Positions 37,298-46,565 are shown, counted from the first letter of the stretch. The stretch: DNA of 64,000 nucleotides from Gordonia soli NBRC 108243 (GCF_000334455.1 NZ_BANX01000016.1:1-64000); one strand, 5' to 3'. Made by a program: numbers and translations. The notes: a model not told the origin generated them from the sequence alone.

Positions 37298-37334
37298 CAT
37301 CGAGACTTTCCGTTTCGGGCGTGGGTGGAACGAC

Positions 37335-37359
37335 ATTAATCTTATGGTATTAGATTAAT
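37335..37359. promoter_or_regulatory. Regulon operator, site A (reductase / SDR divergent promoter)
   Basis: The best copy of the shared 25-bp palindrome: arms ATTAATCT and AGATTAAT around a 9-base centre (TATGGTATT), perfect over 8 bp per arm. It lies between the divergent reductase (start 37297) and SDR (start 37429) genes, so it can control both directions. Five further copies occur upstream of other catabolic genes in this window. Confidence 0.72.
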
Positions 37360-37428
37360 GCGAGCAACCGGCCGGGGTCGACTCGCACCCGCGCGGCCCG
37401 GGATGACCGCGCCGACAAGGAGTAGCTG

Positions 37429-38217
37429 ATGGACACACCGACGACGCCACCGACCGGATCGCTCCTGGATCTGTTCCGCCTGGACGGCCGGGTGGCGATC
37501 GTGACCGGTGCCGGCTCCGGCCTCGGAGCCGGCTTCGCACGCGCACTCGCCGAGTCGGGAGCCGACGTCGTGCTGGCCGGGCGCCGCGCCGAACCGCTGC
37601 GATCGGCTGCGGCACAGGTGCGCGCGGCTGGAGGGCGCGCTCTCGATGTGACCGCCGACGTGACCGATCCCGGCGCATGCCACGACCTGGTCCGCGCGAC
37701 GCTCGACGAGTTCGACCGGGTCGACATCCTGGTCAACAACGCAGGCGTCACGCACGCGGCGCCCGCCACCCGCGAACTGCCCGAGGATTTCCGGGCGGTC
37801 GTCGATGTCAACCTACTCGGGAGCTATTGGATGGCGCAGGCCTGCGCACGCGTGATGCAACCCGGATCGAGCATCGTCAACGTGGCGAGCATGCTCGGTC
37901 TGGTCAAATCCGCTCTGCCGCAGGCGGCCTACTCCTCGAGCAAGGCCGCGATCATCGGTTTGACGCGCGATCTCGCGAATCAGTGGTCGGGCCGAAAAGG
38001 CATCCGCGTCAACGCGATCGCGCCCGGGTTCGTCGAAACGGACATGGTCGCTCACCTGCCTGAGGCCGCCATGGCCGATTTCTTGCGGGGCTGCCCGCTC
38101 GGGCGGATGGGGACCCAGCGCGAGATGGATGCCGCCCTGGTCTTCCTGGCGGGCCCCTCCGCGTCGTACATCACGGGATCGACGCTGGCAGTGGACGGGG
38201 GCACCTCAGGGCACTGA
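37429..38217 (+). CDS. Short-chain dehydrogenase/reductase
   Basis: A 262-residue classical SDR. The cofactor motif is TGAGSGLG (near 26-33), then NNAG (near 104-107), catalytic Ser in the VASML segment and YSSSK (Tyr-X3-Lys, near 163-167), and the C-terminal ITGSTLAVDGGTSGH. It should oxidise a hydroxyacyl-CoA or cyclic alcohol with NAD(P)+. AAGGAG precedes the ATG. It is transcribed away from the reductase gene from the shared operator region and converges on a GNAT gene. Confidence 0.92.
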   Translation: MDTPTTPPTGSLLDLFRLDGRVAIVTGAGSGLGAGFARALAESGADVVLAGRRAEPLRSAAAQVRAAGGRALDVTADVTDPGACHDLVRATLDEFDRVDILVNNAGVTHAAPATRELPEDFRAVVDVNLLGSYWMAQACARVMQPGSSIVNVASMLGLVKSALPQAAYSSSKAAIIGLTRDLANQWSGRKGIRVNAIAPGFVETDMVAHLPEAAMADFLRGCPLGRMGTQREMDAALVFLAGPSASYITGSTLAVDGGTSGH

Positions 38218-38243
38218 TCCGCACACGACCTCCGCCCACGACG

Positions 38244-39230
38244 TCACTCGAACGCTGGCGGCGGCGCGGTGGTCTGACCGACCTGATAGCAGGCGTGCGC
38301 ATCTTCCTGCTCGAATCCGAGCAGCCGGCACATGCGCACGGCAGCGACATCATCGGGATCGATACGCAGCATCGACAGTTGGACACCCGCGTCCCGTTGT
38401 CGTTCCAACGCTTCAGCGAGGAGCGCACCTCCGAGGCCGCAGCCGCGATCGTCGGCCGCGACGATCAACGCGTCCACGGACGCGGTCCGCAGCTCCGAGT
38501 GCACATGTGTCTCGGTCGAGTACCAGACGAATCCGATCACCTGATCGTCGTCGTTTCGGGCAAAGGCGACCTGCCCGGTACCGCGCCGCATGTCGACACC
38601 CAGACGATCGCGCTGCACCTCGGGCAGGCGCGCACGCCCGAGCAGCGCGACGACGTCGTCGTCGTCCGCCCGGATCGGTCGCGATTCCGAGATCGAGGCG
38701 CCCGTGGGCGTCCCGGGGCGCTCGACCGGGAGTGCGTAGGGTCCCGCGAGAGGTCGGACGAGAGTCCATTGCCTGCTGACCGCGGGCACCCGGAAACGTT
38801 TGGTGAGACGCTCCGAGGCCGGATGAGTCGCGTAGGCCCAGCAACGCAGCGCGTCCGCGCCGGACCCGACCCACCCGGCGCGCTCGTCGATGTCGAGCCC
38901 GATCTGCTCGACCAGCAACGTCGTGATGCCCCGGGATCGGAAGTCGGGGTGCACGACGTAGGACACGGTACCGATGCGATTCTCGTCGACCGCCAGGTGC
39001 AGGTACGCGACGACGACCTTGGGTCCGTCCTCGTCCGGGCCGAGATCTCGGCGCGCCTTGATCGCCAGATGTCGGATCGCGCCGTCCACACCGTCGCGTT
39101 CCCGTACGAGATCCGGGTCGACACGGGTGAACCCTGCCTCGTCGTCGTACTCGGCCGATGCCGCGACGAGAGCGAGGACCTCGTCGAGATCCTCATCGAC
39201 GAGTTGTGGGCACCATTCGTACGAGATCAT
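38244..39230 (-). CDS. Two-domain GNAT acetyltransferase (MshD-like)
   Basis: A 328-residue protein with two GNAT repeats. The N-terminal repeat has VVHPDFRSRGITTLLVEQ (near 91-108) and the C-terminal one IVAADDRGCGLGGALLAEAL (near 253-272), both acetyl-CoA pyrophosphate loops. The arrangement resembles mycothiol synthase MshD, but I do not see enough to call it that; it may be a paralogue acting on another amine. It ends 26 bases from the SDR stop (convergent) and starts divergently from the acyl-CoA dehydrogenase, with GGAGGGCGG before its ATG. Confidence 0.8.
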   Translation of the reverse strand: MISYEWCPQLVDEDLDEVLALVAASAEYDDEAGFTRVDPDLVRERDGVDGAIRHLAIKARRDLGPDEDGPKVVVAYLHLAVDENRIGTVSYVVHPDFRSRGITTLLVEQIGLDIDERAGWVGSGADALRCWAYATHPASERLTKRFRVPAVSRQWTLVRPLAGPYALPVERPGTPTGASISESRPIRADDDDVVALLGRARLPEVQRDRLGVDMRRGTGQVAFARNDDDQVIGFVWYSTETHVHSELRTASVDALIVAADDRGCGLGGALLAEALERQRDAGVQLSMLRIDPDDVAAVRMCRLLGFEQEDAHACYQVGQTTAPPPAFE

Positions 39231-39311
39231 CGATCCGCCCTCCTGCTCACTGCGATCCAGCCCGACGCTTCTCGGTATACACCTGCGCGCCGCCCGCCGT
39301 GCGCAGATGAT

Positions 39312-39336
39312 GTAAACCTACAGTAGTTAGGTATAT
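39312..39336. promoter_or_regulatory. Regulon operator, site E (acyl-CoA dehydrogenase promoter)
   Basis: A 25-bp match to the shared palindrome with half-sites AAACCTA and TTAGGTA; it aligns without gaps to the other five sites. It sits 89-113 bases upstream of the dehydrogenase start and 82-106 bases upstream of the divergent GNAT gene, so it could act on either. Confidence 0.55.
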
Positions 39337-39424
39337 GGTCGACATTCGGCGGTGTCGATCAGGTGACACCGGACTCCGCGCGACACGATGCCGCGCCGGA
39401 CATCGCTTGTACCAGGAGACCTCC

Positions 39425-40576
39425 ATGCAGACTGATCTGTTCGAATCCGACCACGAGTTGTTCCGCGAGTCGGTACGCGGCTTCGTCACCAAGCACGTGG
39501 TGCCGAAGCTGGAGATGTGGGACACCGATCGACTGATCGACCGCGAGACATGGCGGGCAGCGGGCGCTCAGGGCATCCTCGGCCTCGCCGTGCCGACCGA
39601 GTACGGCGGTCCCGGAGAGACCGACTACCGGTTCCGCGTGGCGATCCAGACCGAGATCGCCCGGGTGGGGGCGTCTGCGCTGCAGTCGGGCTTCTCCACG
39701 AACGACGACATCGTGCTCAATTACCTGTTACGTCACGCCGACGACGACCAGAAGTCGCGGTGGGTCCCCGGTTTCGTCACGGGCGCGACGATCGGCGCCA
39801 TCGCGATGACCGAACCGGGCGCCGGCAGCGATCTCCGGTCCATCACCACGACAGCTCGGCGCGACGGCGACCACTGGGTGATCAACGGCGCCAAGACGTT
39901 CATCACCAGTGGCATCCTCGCCGACCTCGTCATCGTCTTCGCGAAGACCGATCCCGGGGCGGGTTCGCGCGGTTTCAGCCTGTTCGTGGTCGAGGACGGG
40001 ACCGCCGGATTCAGCCGGGGCCGGAAGCTCGACAAGGTCGGTCTCCACGCACAGGACACCGCCGAGCTCGCCTTCGACGACGTGCGTGTGCCCGCCGCCA
40101 ACCTCCTCGGTGAGGAAGGTGCGGGTTTCGCGTACCTGATGCAGAGCCTGCCCCTCGAGCGCCTCGGCATCGGCATCGCGGCGCAGGTGTCGGCGGAGGC
40201 GGTCCTCGACTGGACGCTTGCCTATGTGAAGGACCGCACCGCATTCGGCAAGCGGATCGGCGAGTTCCAGGGCCTCGGGTTCACCCTCGCCGATCTGCAG
40301 ACGGCGGTCGAGGTCTCGCGGGCCTACCTCGATCGCTGTGTACGGGAGTACAACAGCGGGCGGCTCACCGCCGTCGATGCCGCGAAGGCAAAGCTGTGGG
40401 CCACGGAGCTGCAAGGGCGCGTGATCGACAGCGGGGTACAGCTGCACGGCGGGTACGGATACATGATGGAGTACCCGGTTGCGAAGGCTTACATCGATGC
40501 GCGCATTCAGCGGATCTACGGCGGGACGAACGAGATCATGAAGGAGATCATCCACCGTGACCTGATGAAGGGATAG
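39425..40576 (+). CDS. Acyl-CoA dehydrogenase
   Basis: A 383-residue FAD-dependent acyl-CoA dehydrogenase. Motifs include IAMTEPGAGSDLRSI (flavin and substrate loop, near 122-136), ITSGILADL, QLHGGYGYMMEYPVAKAYIDARI and the catalytic base in IYGGTNEIMKEI (near 366-377). The frame is open from 39335, but AGGAGA just before the ATG at 39425 and the family N-terminus support this start. It desaturates an acyl-CoA. Together with the APH-family kinase it could also take part in a phosphorylation-elimination route (inference). Confidence 0.93.
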   Translation: MQTDLFESDHELFRESVRGFVTKHVVPKLEMWDTDRLIDRETWRAAGAQGILGLAVPTEYGGPGETDYRFRVAIQTEIARVGASALQSGFSTNDDIVLNYLLRHADDDQKSRWVPGFVTGATIGAIAMTEPGAGSDLRSITTTARRDGDHWVINGAKTFITSGILADLVIVFAKTDPGAGSRGFSLFVVEDGTAGFSRGRKLDKVGLHAQDTAELAFDDVRVPAANLLGEEGAGFAYLMQSLPLERLGIGIAAQVSAEAVLDWTLAYVKDRTAFGKRIGEFQGLGFTLADLQTAVEVSRAYLDRCVREYNSGRLTAVDAAKAKLWATELQGRVIDSGVQLHGGYGYMMEYPVAKAYIDARIQRIYGGTNEIMKEIIHRDLMKG

Positions 40577-40585
40577 ACCGTGCGG

Positions 40586-40613
40586 GGGACGCCACCGCGG
40601 ACGGTGGCGTCCC
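40586..40613. terminator. Bidirectional terminator hairpin
   Basis: A perfect 12-bp stem, GGGACGCCACCG / CGGTGGCGTCCC, with a CGGA loop. It sits between the stops of the convergent dehydrogenase (40576) and CoA-transferase (40619) genes, 9 and 5 bases from them. There is no T-run, which is usual for actinobacterial terminators. Confidence 0.85.
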
Positions 40614-40618
40614 TCACC

Positions 40619-43066
40619 TCATCTGCTCGAGGACGCGGAGCCGGCAGCCACCGTCACCTCACCGGCGGGCTGCAGCACACCGGTCGCGACGAGGTCGGCG
40701 ATCTCGGATACGCCGAGCCCCAACAGTTCTGAGGCAACCTCTGCGGTGTGCTCTCCCGCAAGCGGAGCGGGTCGAACAGGTGCGTCCGGGATAGTCCCGA
40801 ACCGCGCCACCCGGACAGCCGTGGGAAGATCGTTCGGCAACAGCGGATGATCGAGGCTCGAGTACGCATCTCGCGCGATCAGATGCGGATCGGTCAGCAG
40901 TTCGGGCAACCGCAGCATCGCGCCGGCCGGGACGCCCGCATCCTGCAGAGCGGTCATGGCCTGTGTCGGACTCAGCTCGGCGAGCCACGCGACGAGCAAC
41001 GCGTCGATCTCGCCGCGCGGGCGCAGACGAGTCACCCCGGAGTCGTGCCGATGATCCTCGGCGAGCACACTCCGCCCGAGAACCCTCGCAAGACCGCGTC
41101 GGTGGCGATCGTCGCGGACATCGACGACGATCCACTCGTCGTCTCCCTTACAGCGGTACACACCGAATGAGCTCGCGGACGGATCGCCGTTGCCCGTCGC
41201 GGCGACGGAACCAGGATCCAACGACTCGCGGACGAGATGGACACCGATCTGCATGATGGCCGTCTCCGCCTGCGCCACCTCGATGGCGGCACCGCGACCG
41301 GTCGTCTTCCGCGCGATCAGGGTGGCGAGCACCGTGACAGCGCTGACCTGCGCGGCGATGTGATCCGGGTAGACCGTGGAGCCGTCGCACGGGCCCGGGT
41401 AGTCCTCGGAGTACCGCCACAGGGACGAGACACCGCAGGCTGCCCGGACCAGCGGTCCGTACCCCAGTCGGGTGTTCCACGGCCCGAGGCCACCGAAGGC
41501 ACTGCTCTCGGCGACCACGATCCGCGGATTGACGGCTGCGAGTTCGTCGTAGGACAGACCCATGGATCCGAGGGTCCCCGGCTTGAAGTTCGCGAGCACG
41601 ACGTCGGCGGATGCTGCAAGGTCCAGGAAGAGCCGCCGGCCGTCGGGACTGCGGAGGTCGATGCCCAGAGATCGTTTGTTCCGATGCCCCCATGCCACCG
41701 AGGCAGCAAGCGCCGCACCGCGTTTGGACTGTCGAAGACCGTCGGGGAATGCCGTGTTCTCGATCTTGATCACGTCGGCGCCGTGGTCGGCGAACTGGCG
41801 GCCGAGCTCCGCGCCGAACACCACCACTCCGAGATCGAGGACACGGAGCCCGTCGAAAGGATGCGTACCCGCGGACCGCACGGGCGGACCGGGTGTCGCG
41901 CCGACCACCTCGGTGCCGCCGACATCAGACCATTCGGCCAGAACAGCGGCCCCACCCTCGCCGATCGCCGGAGCGCGGTGGCGGAACCCGAGCCGTACGC
42001 CGTCGACCCTCGCGTACCCGGACGGCACGGTCGCGCGCACCCCGTCGGCGATCTCGACGTCGGTGAAGGTCCCGGCCTCCTGGAAGTGTCTCTCTCCCAG
42101 CACCTCGCCCGGTCGCAACACTCCTCCCACCGGGATGCCGCGCGCTGATCCCTGGGCGACCAGCTCGTCGCGGGTGTGACCCGCGAACAGCGATTCGATG
42201 AGGGGGTGCAGGCGATCGGCCGCGGCGAACCGTGCCGGGATCGTGTCGTAAGAGGGGTCCGCGAACTCGGCCGGCTCCCCGAGCCATGCGAACATGGCCC
42301 GCCATTGCCGCCGTGCGAGCAGACAGATGCGCACCTGTCCGTCGGCACACGGGAAGACCGGGTAGAAGTTCGCCGCGTCAGGACGGCCGCGTGGGAAGTC
42401 CTCGGAACGGCCGGCAGCGGCCGAGCCCTGGACACCGAAGCCGGGATCGAATCCGTGCACCACCGCTTCGAGCGCCGAGATGTCCACCAGCTGACCGACT
42501 CCCGTCTCGAGCCTGTCGAGGTGGGCGAGCAGTGCGGACCAGGCTGCGTGAACCCCGAGCGACTCCTCCACCAACCCCACCGGCGGCAGCAGCGGTTCGC
42601 GTCCGGGTTCACCCGACCGCGACAGCACGCCACTCAGGGCATAGACGACCGATTCCGTCGCGGTCCAGTCCCGATAGGGACCGGTCTGGCCGAAACCGCT
42701 GATGGACACGACCACCAGGCGGGGGTACGCGGCGAGCAGTTCCTCGGGCGCAACTCCGAGTTCGGCCAGTCGACCGGGCCCGGTCGACTCGATCACGATG
42801 TCGGCGACGGCCGCGAGCGAACGGAAGCGCTCCACTCCCGCCTCGTCGGTCAGATCGATGCAGACGCTGCGCTTGTTCGCGTTGCGGAGCGCGAACGGGA
42901 TGCTGGGCCCGCCGTCGCGGTGCCCGGTCCGTCGCGACTCGGAACCCGAGTCCGGCTCGACACGGACGACGTCGGCGCCGAGATCGGCCAGGAATCGCCC
43001 TGCCGACTCACCGAGTCCGTCGGTCAGATCCAGTACGTGGACACCGTCGAGAGGTAGGGCCGTCAT
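40619..43066 (-). CDS. Fused double family III CoA-transferase (CaiB/BaiF)
   Basis: An 815-residue protein made of two complete CaiB/BaiF domains. Lobe 1 (about 5-395) starts LDGVHVLDLTDGLGESAGRFLADLGADVVRVE; lobe 2 (about 405-800) starts FDGLRVLDLGVVVFGAELGRQFADHGADVIKIE, an obvious internal repeat. Each lobe has the GFGQTG or AFGGLGP loop. At the position usually holding the catalytic Asp both lobes appear to have Glu (VDISALEAVV and IEVAQAETAI). It should move CoA between carboxylic acids to activate the substrate or recycle CoA. The start has AGGAG four bases upstream. It is the last gene of the operon that begins at 46521. Confidence 0.9.
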   Translation of the reverse strand: MTALPLDGVHVLDLTDGLGESAGRFLADLGADVVRVEPDSGSESRRTGHRDGGPSIPFALRNANKRSVCIDLTDEAGVERFRSLAAVADIVIESTGPGRLAELGVAPEELLAAYPRLVVVSISGFGQTGPYRDWTATESVVYALSGVLSRSGEPGREPLLPPVGLVEESLGVHAAWSALLAHLDRLETGVGQLVDISALEAVVHGFDPGFGVQGSAAAGRSEDFPRGRPDAANFYPVFPCADGQVRICLLARRQWRAMFAWLGEPAEFADPSYDTIPARFAAADRLHPLIESLFAGHTRDELVAQGSARGIPVGGVLRPGEVLGERHFQEAGTFTDVEIADGVRATVPSGYARVDGVRLGFRHRAPAIGEGGAAVLAEWSDVGGTEVVGATPGPPVRSAGTHPFDGLRVLDLGVVVFGAELGRQFADHGADVIKIENTAFPDGLRQSKRGAALAASVAWGHRNKRSLGIDLRSPDGRRLFLDLAASADVVLANFKPGTLGSMGLSYDELAAVNPRIVVAESSAFGGLGPWNTRLGYGPLVRAACGVSSLWRYSEDYPGPCDGSTVYPDHIAAQVSAVTVLATLIARKTTGRGAAIEVAQAETAIMQIGVHLVRESLDPGSVAATGNGDPSASSFGVYRCKGDDEWIVVDVRDDRHRRGLARVLGRSVLAEDHRHDSGVTRLRPRGEIDALLVAWLAELSPTQAMTALQDAGVPAGAMLRLPELLTDPHLIARDAYSSLDHPLLPNDLPTAVRVARFGTIPDAPVRPAPLAGEHTAEVASELLGLGVSEIADLVATGVLQPAGEVTVAAGSASSSR

Positions 43067-43109
43067 GATGCTCCTGGGTGAGGCGGGTCGAGCGCCCGGA
43101 TGAGGGCCC

Positions 43110-44549
43110 TCAATTGGTGGACAGATACACGGACTTCGTCGACAGGTACGGGGTCAGACCTTCGGGGCCGAGTTCCCGGCCCAGTCCCGACGCCTTGACG
43201 CCTCCGAATGGTGCGGCGAGATCGAGGGCGTAGTGATTGACCCCGACCGTCCCGGACCGGACACGTGCGGCGATCGCGAGTCCGCGCTCCTCGTCGCTGG
43301 TCCACACCGTCCCGCCGAGTCCGTAGGGCGAGTCGTTGGCGATGCGTACGGCGTCGTCGTCGTCCGCATACGGCGTCACGGTCAGCACGGGCCCGAAGAT
43401 CTCTTCCTGCGCGATCGTGGCACTGTTGTCTACCCGGTCGAAGACCGTCGGCTCGACGAACCATCCGACCGGAAGATCATGCGGCGCACCACCTCCGGTG
43501 GTGACCCGGAATCCCTGCGCTCGGCCGGCCTCGATGTACCCCAGTACGCGCTCGCGCTGGGAACGACTGACGAGAGGGCCGACATCCGTGCCCTTGTCCA
43601 ATGGATCGCCGACACGCAATCCACGCGCCGTGGCGGTGACCATCTCGACGACCTCGTCATAACGGTTCGCGGGAGCGAGGATGCGAGTGCTGGCGTGACA
43701 GGTCTGACCGTTGTTGACCAGACAGACATCCAGGAGATGGCTCGACAGGTCGTCGAGGTCCGCGTCGTCCATGACGACCGCGGCCGACTTGCCGCCGAGT
43801 TCCAGTGTCACGGGGCGCAGCAGGCGCCCGCACACCTCACCGATGGCTCGGCCCGCTGCGGTGGAACCCGTGAACGCGACCTTGTCGACACCTGGATGCG
43901 CGACGAGGTAGGCGCTCGCCGCGCGATCGGCGGGGACGACGTTCACCACACCCGATGGCAGTCCGGCCTCCGCGGCCGCGTCGGCGAATACGAACGCATC
44001 CAATGCGGTTTCGGGTGCGGGCTTCAGGATCACGGTGCACCCCGCAGCCAGTGCCGGCGCGATCTTCATCGCCGCCAGCGGTTGCGGGTAGTTCCACGGC
44101 GTCACCGCCGCGACGACGCCGACCGGCTCGCGGCGGACGACGGTCCGCCCGCCGTACGCACTCGGGCGGACATCGTCGACGGCATCCGCGCGGATCAGGG
44201 ATGCGTAGTAGTCGAGCATCGCGGCGGGACCGTACCCGTTGACCGCCTTGGACAAGGAGATCGGCATACCGTTCTCGCGGCTGACGAGCTGAGCCGTGTC
44301 GCGACCTCGGGCCCGCAGGGCGTCGGCGAATCCGCTCATCAGATCGGCACGTTCGAGAGCCGACAGAAGACTCCAGGGTCCTCGCAGCGCGGTGCGCGCC
44401 GCCGACACCGCGTGATCGATGTCTGCTCGCCCCGCCAGCGCGGTCCGTGCCAGAACCTTCTCGGTAGCCGCCTCGATGACGTCGGCCGCCGTGCCATCCG
44501 ACGGCGGACTCCACTGTCCGTCGATGAAGAGCTCTGTGCGATCAGTCAT
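43110..44549 (-). CDS. NAD(P)-dependent aldehyde dehydrogenase
   Basis: A 479-residue ALDH-superfamily enzyme of normal length. Visible motifs are TPWNYPQPLAAMKIAPALAAG (near 147-167), FTGSTAAGRAIG, the catalytic-base segment LELGGKSA (near 248-255) and the nucleophile segment NNGQTCHAS (near 280-288), then EEIFGPVL. It oxidises an aldehyde to an acid, here probably the aldehyde released by a retro-aldol step (inference from the adjacent Cys-less thiolase-fold protein and DUF35 protein). AGGAG precedes the ATG; it lies 30 bases after the thiolase-fold gene. Confidence 0.92.
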   Translation of the reverse strand: MTDRTELFIDGQWSPPSDGTAADVIEAATEKVLARTALAGRADIDHAVSAARTALRGPWSLLSALERADLMSGFADALRARGRDTAQLVSRENGMPISLSKAVNGYGPAAMLDYYASLIRADAVDDVRPSAYGGRTVVRREPVGVVAAVTPWNYPQPLAAMKIAPALAAGCTVILKPAPETALDAFVFADAAAEAGLPSGVVNVVPADRAASAYLVAHPGVDKVAFTGSTAAGRAIGEVCGRLLRPVTLELGGKSAAVVMDDADLDDLSSHLLDVCLVNNGQTCHASTRILAPANRYDEVVEMVTATARGLRVGDPLDKGTDVGPLVSRSQRERVLGYIEAGRAQGFRVTTGGGAPHDLPVGWFVEPTVFDRVDNSATIAQEEIFGPVLTVTPYADDDDAVRIANDSPYGLGGTVWTSDEERGLAIAARVRSGTVGVNHYALDLAAPFGGVKASGLGRELGPEGLTPYLSTKSVYLSTN

Positions 44550-44579
44550 CTCAGGTCTCCTGACTCTCGGAATGCGTGG

Positions 44580-45764
44580 TTACAGGGTGTCGGCGTGACC
44601 GAAGAGAACCGAGCTCACGAGCGGGGCCATCGGGCCACCGATGAACAGCGACGTCCGCGCGTCCGTGACCTGGTTGGTGGAGGTGCCGCGTATCTGTCGG
44701 ACCGCCTCGACGGCGAGGTTGAGTCCGTTGACGAATGCGTCGGCGAGATTTCCACCGCTGGTGTTGATCGGGAGCTTCCCGTGTGGCGCGGTGAGGTTCT
44801 CCACCGTCATCACACTGCCCGCCGCCGCGCCGGGTGGGCACAGCCGATGGTCGATCAGCGCCGCCAGCGCAGGTCCGCTGAAGTTCTCGTACACCTGCAC
44901 GACGTCGACGTCGTCGGGGCCGAATCCTGACTGCGACCAGAGACGTTCTGCCACACCTGGTTTGTTGTTGTTCGCCGGGCCGAAGCCGGCTGTGGAGTAC
45001 TGCTGATCGTTGTCGATCCGTTCGCAATATCCGCCGGGTGCCCCCTGCGCGCCCGCCAGGAGGTAGGCCGGATCGGCACGGAGCCCGCGAGCCCTGTCGG
45101 CCGACACCAGGACCAGGGCCACCGCCCCGTCACTCTCTCGCGAACAGTCGTACAGATGGAACGGCTCGGCGATGAGGCGCGAGTCCTCGTACGCCTCTTC
45201 ATCCAACGGCCGTCCGTGCCCCTGAGCCGTCGGATTGTTCTGCGCGTGAGCATATGCGGCGAGAACGAGCGACCGCATCGCAGACCTGGGAACGCCATCG
45301 TGCTCCAGCATCCGCTGGGTGCGCATCGCACAGATCTGAGCCGGGGAACCGACACCGTGTGCCAAGAAATGGGAGCCGTAGTGATACTTGGCGTAGCCGA
45401 GCCGTCCGGTGTCGGCCTGCGACATCGCGCGATAGACGACCACCGTCTCCGCCTGTCCGGTGGCGATGGCCGTCGCGGCGTTGATGATCGCGGCAGCGAC
45501 GCTGCCGCCACCACCCCCCCACATCATGTTCGACCAGCGCAACTCGTCGATCATCAAGGCGGCACCGAGGATCGGACCGTCGTTGGAACCGCCCGCGTAC
45601 GAGACGAAGCCGTCGATGTCACGAGGCGACACCCCGGCGTCCTCGCAGGCGTCGAGAACGGCCTCTATCGTCATGCGTTGTTCGTTGTGGGGTGACCGGC
45701 CGCGCTTGTAGTGCTTCTCCGACACTCCGACCACCGCGGCGGCACCCCGCATGGACACGCTCAT
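44580..45764 (-). CDS. Thiolase-fold lipid-transfer-type protein (Ltp-like, probable aldolase subunit)
   Basis: A 394-residue thiolase-superfamily protein. The helix that normally carries the nucleophilic Cys reads WGGGGGSVAAAIINA (near 82-96), with no Cys. The C-terminal half has VQVYENFSGPALAAL and APHGKLPINTSGGNLADAF. This pattern fits the SCP2-thiolase/Ltp group; Ltp2 with a DUF35 protein is a known retro-aldolase in steroid side-chain breakdown. The gene overlaps its DUF35 partner (ATGA), as expected for a complex. The exact substrate is unknown. Confidence 0.85.
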   Translation of the reverse strand: MSVSMRGAAAVVGVSEKHYKRGRSPHNEQRMTIEAVLDACEDAGVSPRDIDGFVSYAGGSNDGPILGAALMIDELRWSNMMWGGGGGSVAAAIINAATAIATGQAETVVVYRAMSQADTGRLGYAKYHYGSHFLAHGVGSPAQICAMRTQRMLEHDGVPRSAMRSLVLAAYAHAQNNPTAQGHGRPLDEEAYEDSRLIAEPFHLYDCSRESDGAVALVLVSADRARGLRADPAYLLAGAQGAPGGYCERIDNDQQYSTAGFGPANNNKPGVAERLWSQSGFGPDDVDVVQVYENFSGPALAALIDHRLCPPGAAAGSVMTVENLTAPHGKLPINTSGGNLADAFVNGLNLAVEAVRQIRGTSTNQVTDARTSLFIGGPMAPLVSSVLFGHADTL

Positions 45765-46204
45765 CCCAGCTTCCCCTCGTGCTCGGCAACCGGTCGGTGC
45801 CAGCGCAGGAGAGTCCAGGGCTCTCCCTCGGGCTGCTCGAAGAAGCCGACAACCGGCTCCCCGATCCGCGGCGTGTCCTCACCGTCGTCCACGAACAAGC
45901 CCAGGAGCCGCCGCCCGCCCGCGTGCGGCAACTCGACAAGTACACTGATGTACGGGATCTTGTCGCCCAGTTCCTCGATGTACGGATACCAGCTGCGGGT
46001 CCAGCTGAAGACGATCCCCACGGGATCGACTTGCTCCCAGGCGAGATCGAATCCATGACACGTCGCGCAGATGACCTGGGGCCCCCAGATCCACGTGTCA
46101 CATGTACGGCACCGTTGGAGCATGAGCTCCCCGGTCGACAGCCCGTCCCAGTACGGCCGATCGTGGCCGTCCGCAGCGGGTCCCCACGGGACCGCGACGG
46201 TCAC
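45761..46204 (-). CDS. DUF35 OB-fold / zinc-ribbon acyl-CoA-associated protein
   Basis: A 147-residue protein with an N-terminal rubredoxin-like zinc ribbon (CRTCDTW and ICATCHG, near residues 31-52) followed by an OB-fold domain. DUF35 proteins are small subunits of thiolase-fold aldolases and hydratases acting on acyl-CoAs. The GTG at 46204 overlaps the stop of the gene before it (GTGA), and its own stop overlaps the thiolase-fold gene. A longer open frame from 46276 lies within the neighbour and is not preferred. Confidence 0.86.
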   Translation of the reverse strand: MTVAVPWGPAADGHDRPYWDGLSTGELMLQRCRTCDTWIWGPQVICATCHGFDLAWEQVDPVGIVFSWTRSWYPYIEELGDKIPYISVLVELPHAGGRRLLGLFVDDGEDTPRIGEPVVGFFEQPEGEPWTLLRWHRPVAEHEGKLG

Positions 46205-46521
46205 CGTCGATCCCTTGATGTGGTCGGGAAGTTCTCCAGAGCCGCTGCACGCCAATCGTCGTCGTACCGGACCCAATACGAGCGGAGCCCGATGGATCGC
46301 TCGGCCGAGATGTAGACCGCCTCACCGACCATCCGATCCCCGTCCGGCCGGACTCCGACGATCTCGAAGTCGTCGACCGCGCCCCGGGGCACGTCGACCC
46401 CCTCGAACACTGCCGGCACCGCGTCCGGGACCATGTCTGCCACGGCAGCTTTCATGTCTCCGGACACAACGCGCCTGACGTGGCTCTCGTAACGGGCCCG
46501 GAATTCGTCGATCTCAGACAC
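46201..46521 (-). CDS. NTF2-like small protein
   Basis: A 106-residue protein beginning VSEIDEFRARYESHVRRVV with an alternating strand pattern like the NTF2/SnoaL fold (for example GLRSYWVRYDDDWRAAALENF near the end). Members act as hydratases, isomerases or binding partners; no catalytic residues are certain here. The GTG at 46521 has AGGAGG nine bases upstream. It is the first gene of an operon (NTF2, DUF35, thiolase-fold, ALDH, CoA-transferase) with a regulon operator 45 bases upstream. Confidence 0.7.
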   Translation of the reverse strand: MSEIDEFRARYESHVRRVVSGDMKAAVADMVPDAVPAVFEGVDVPRGAVDDFEIVGVRPDGDRMVGEAVYISAERSIGLRSYWVRYDDDWRAAALENFPTTSRDRR

Positions 46522-46565
46522 TGCGTGACTCCTCCTGGTGACGGCGAAGAAACGCCATCTGTGCA

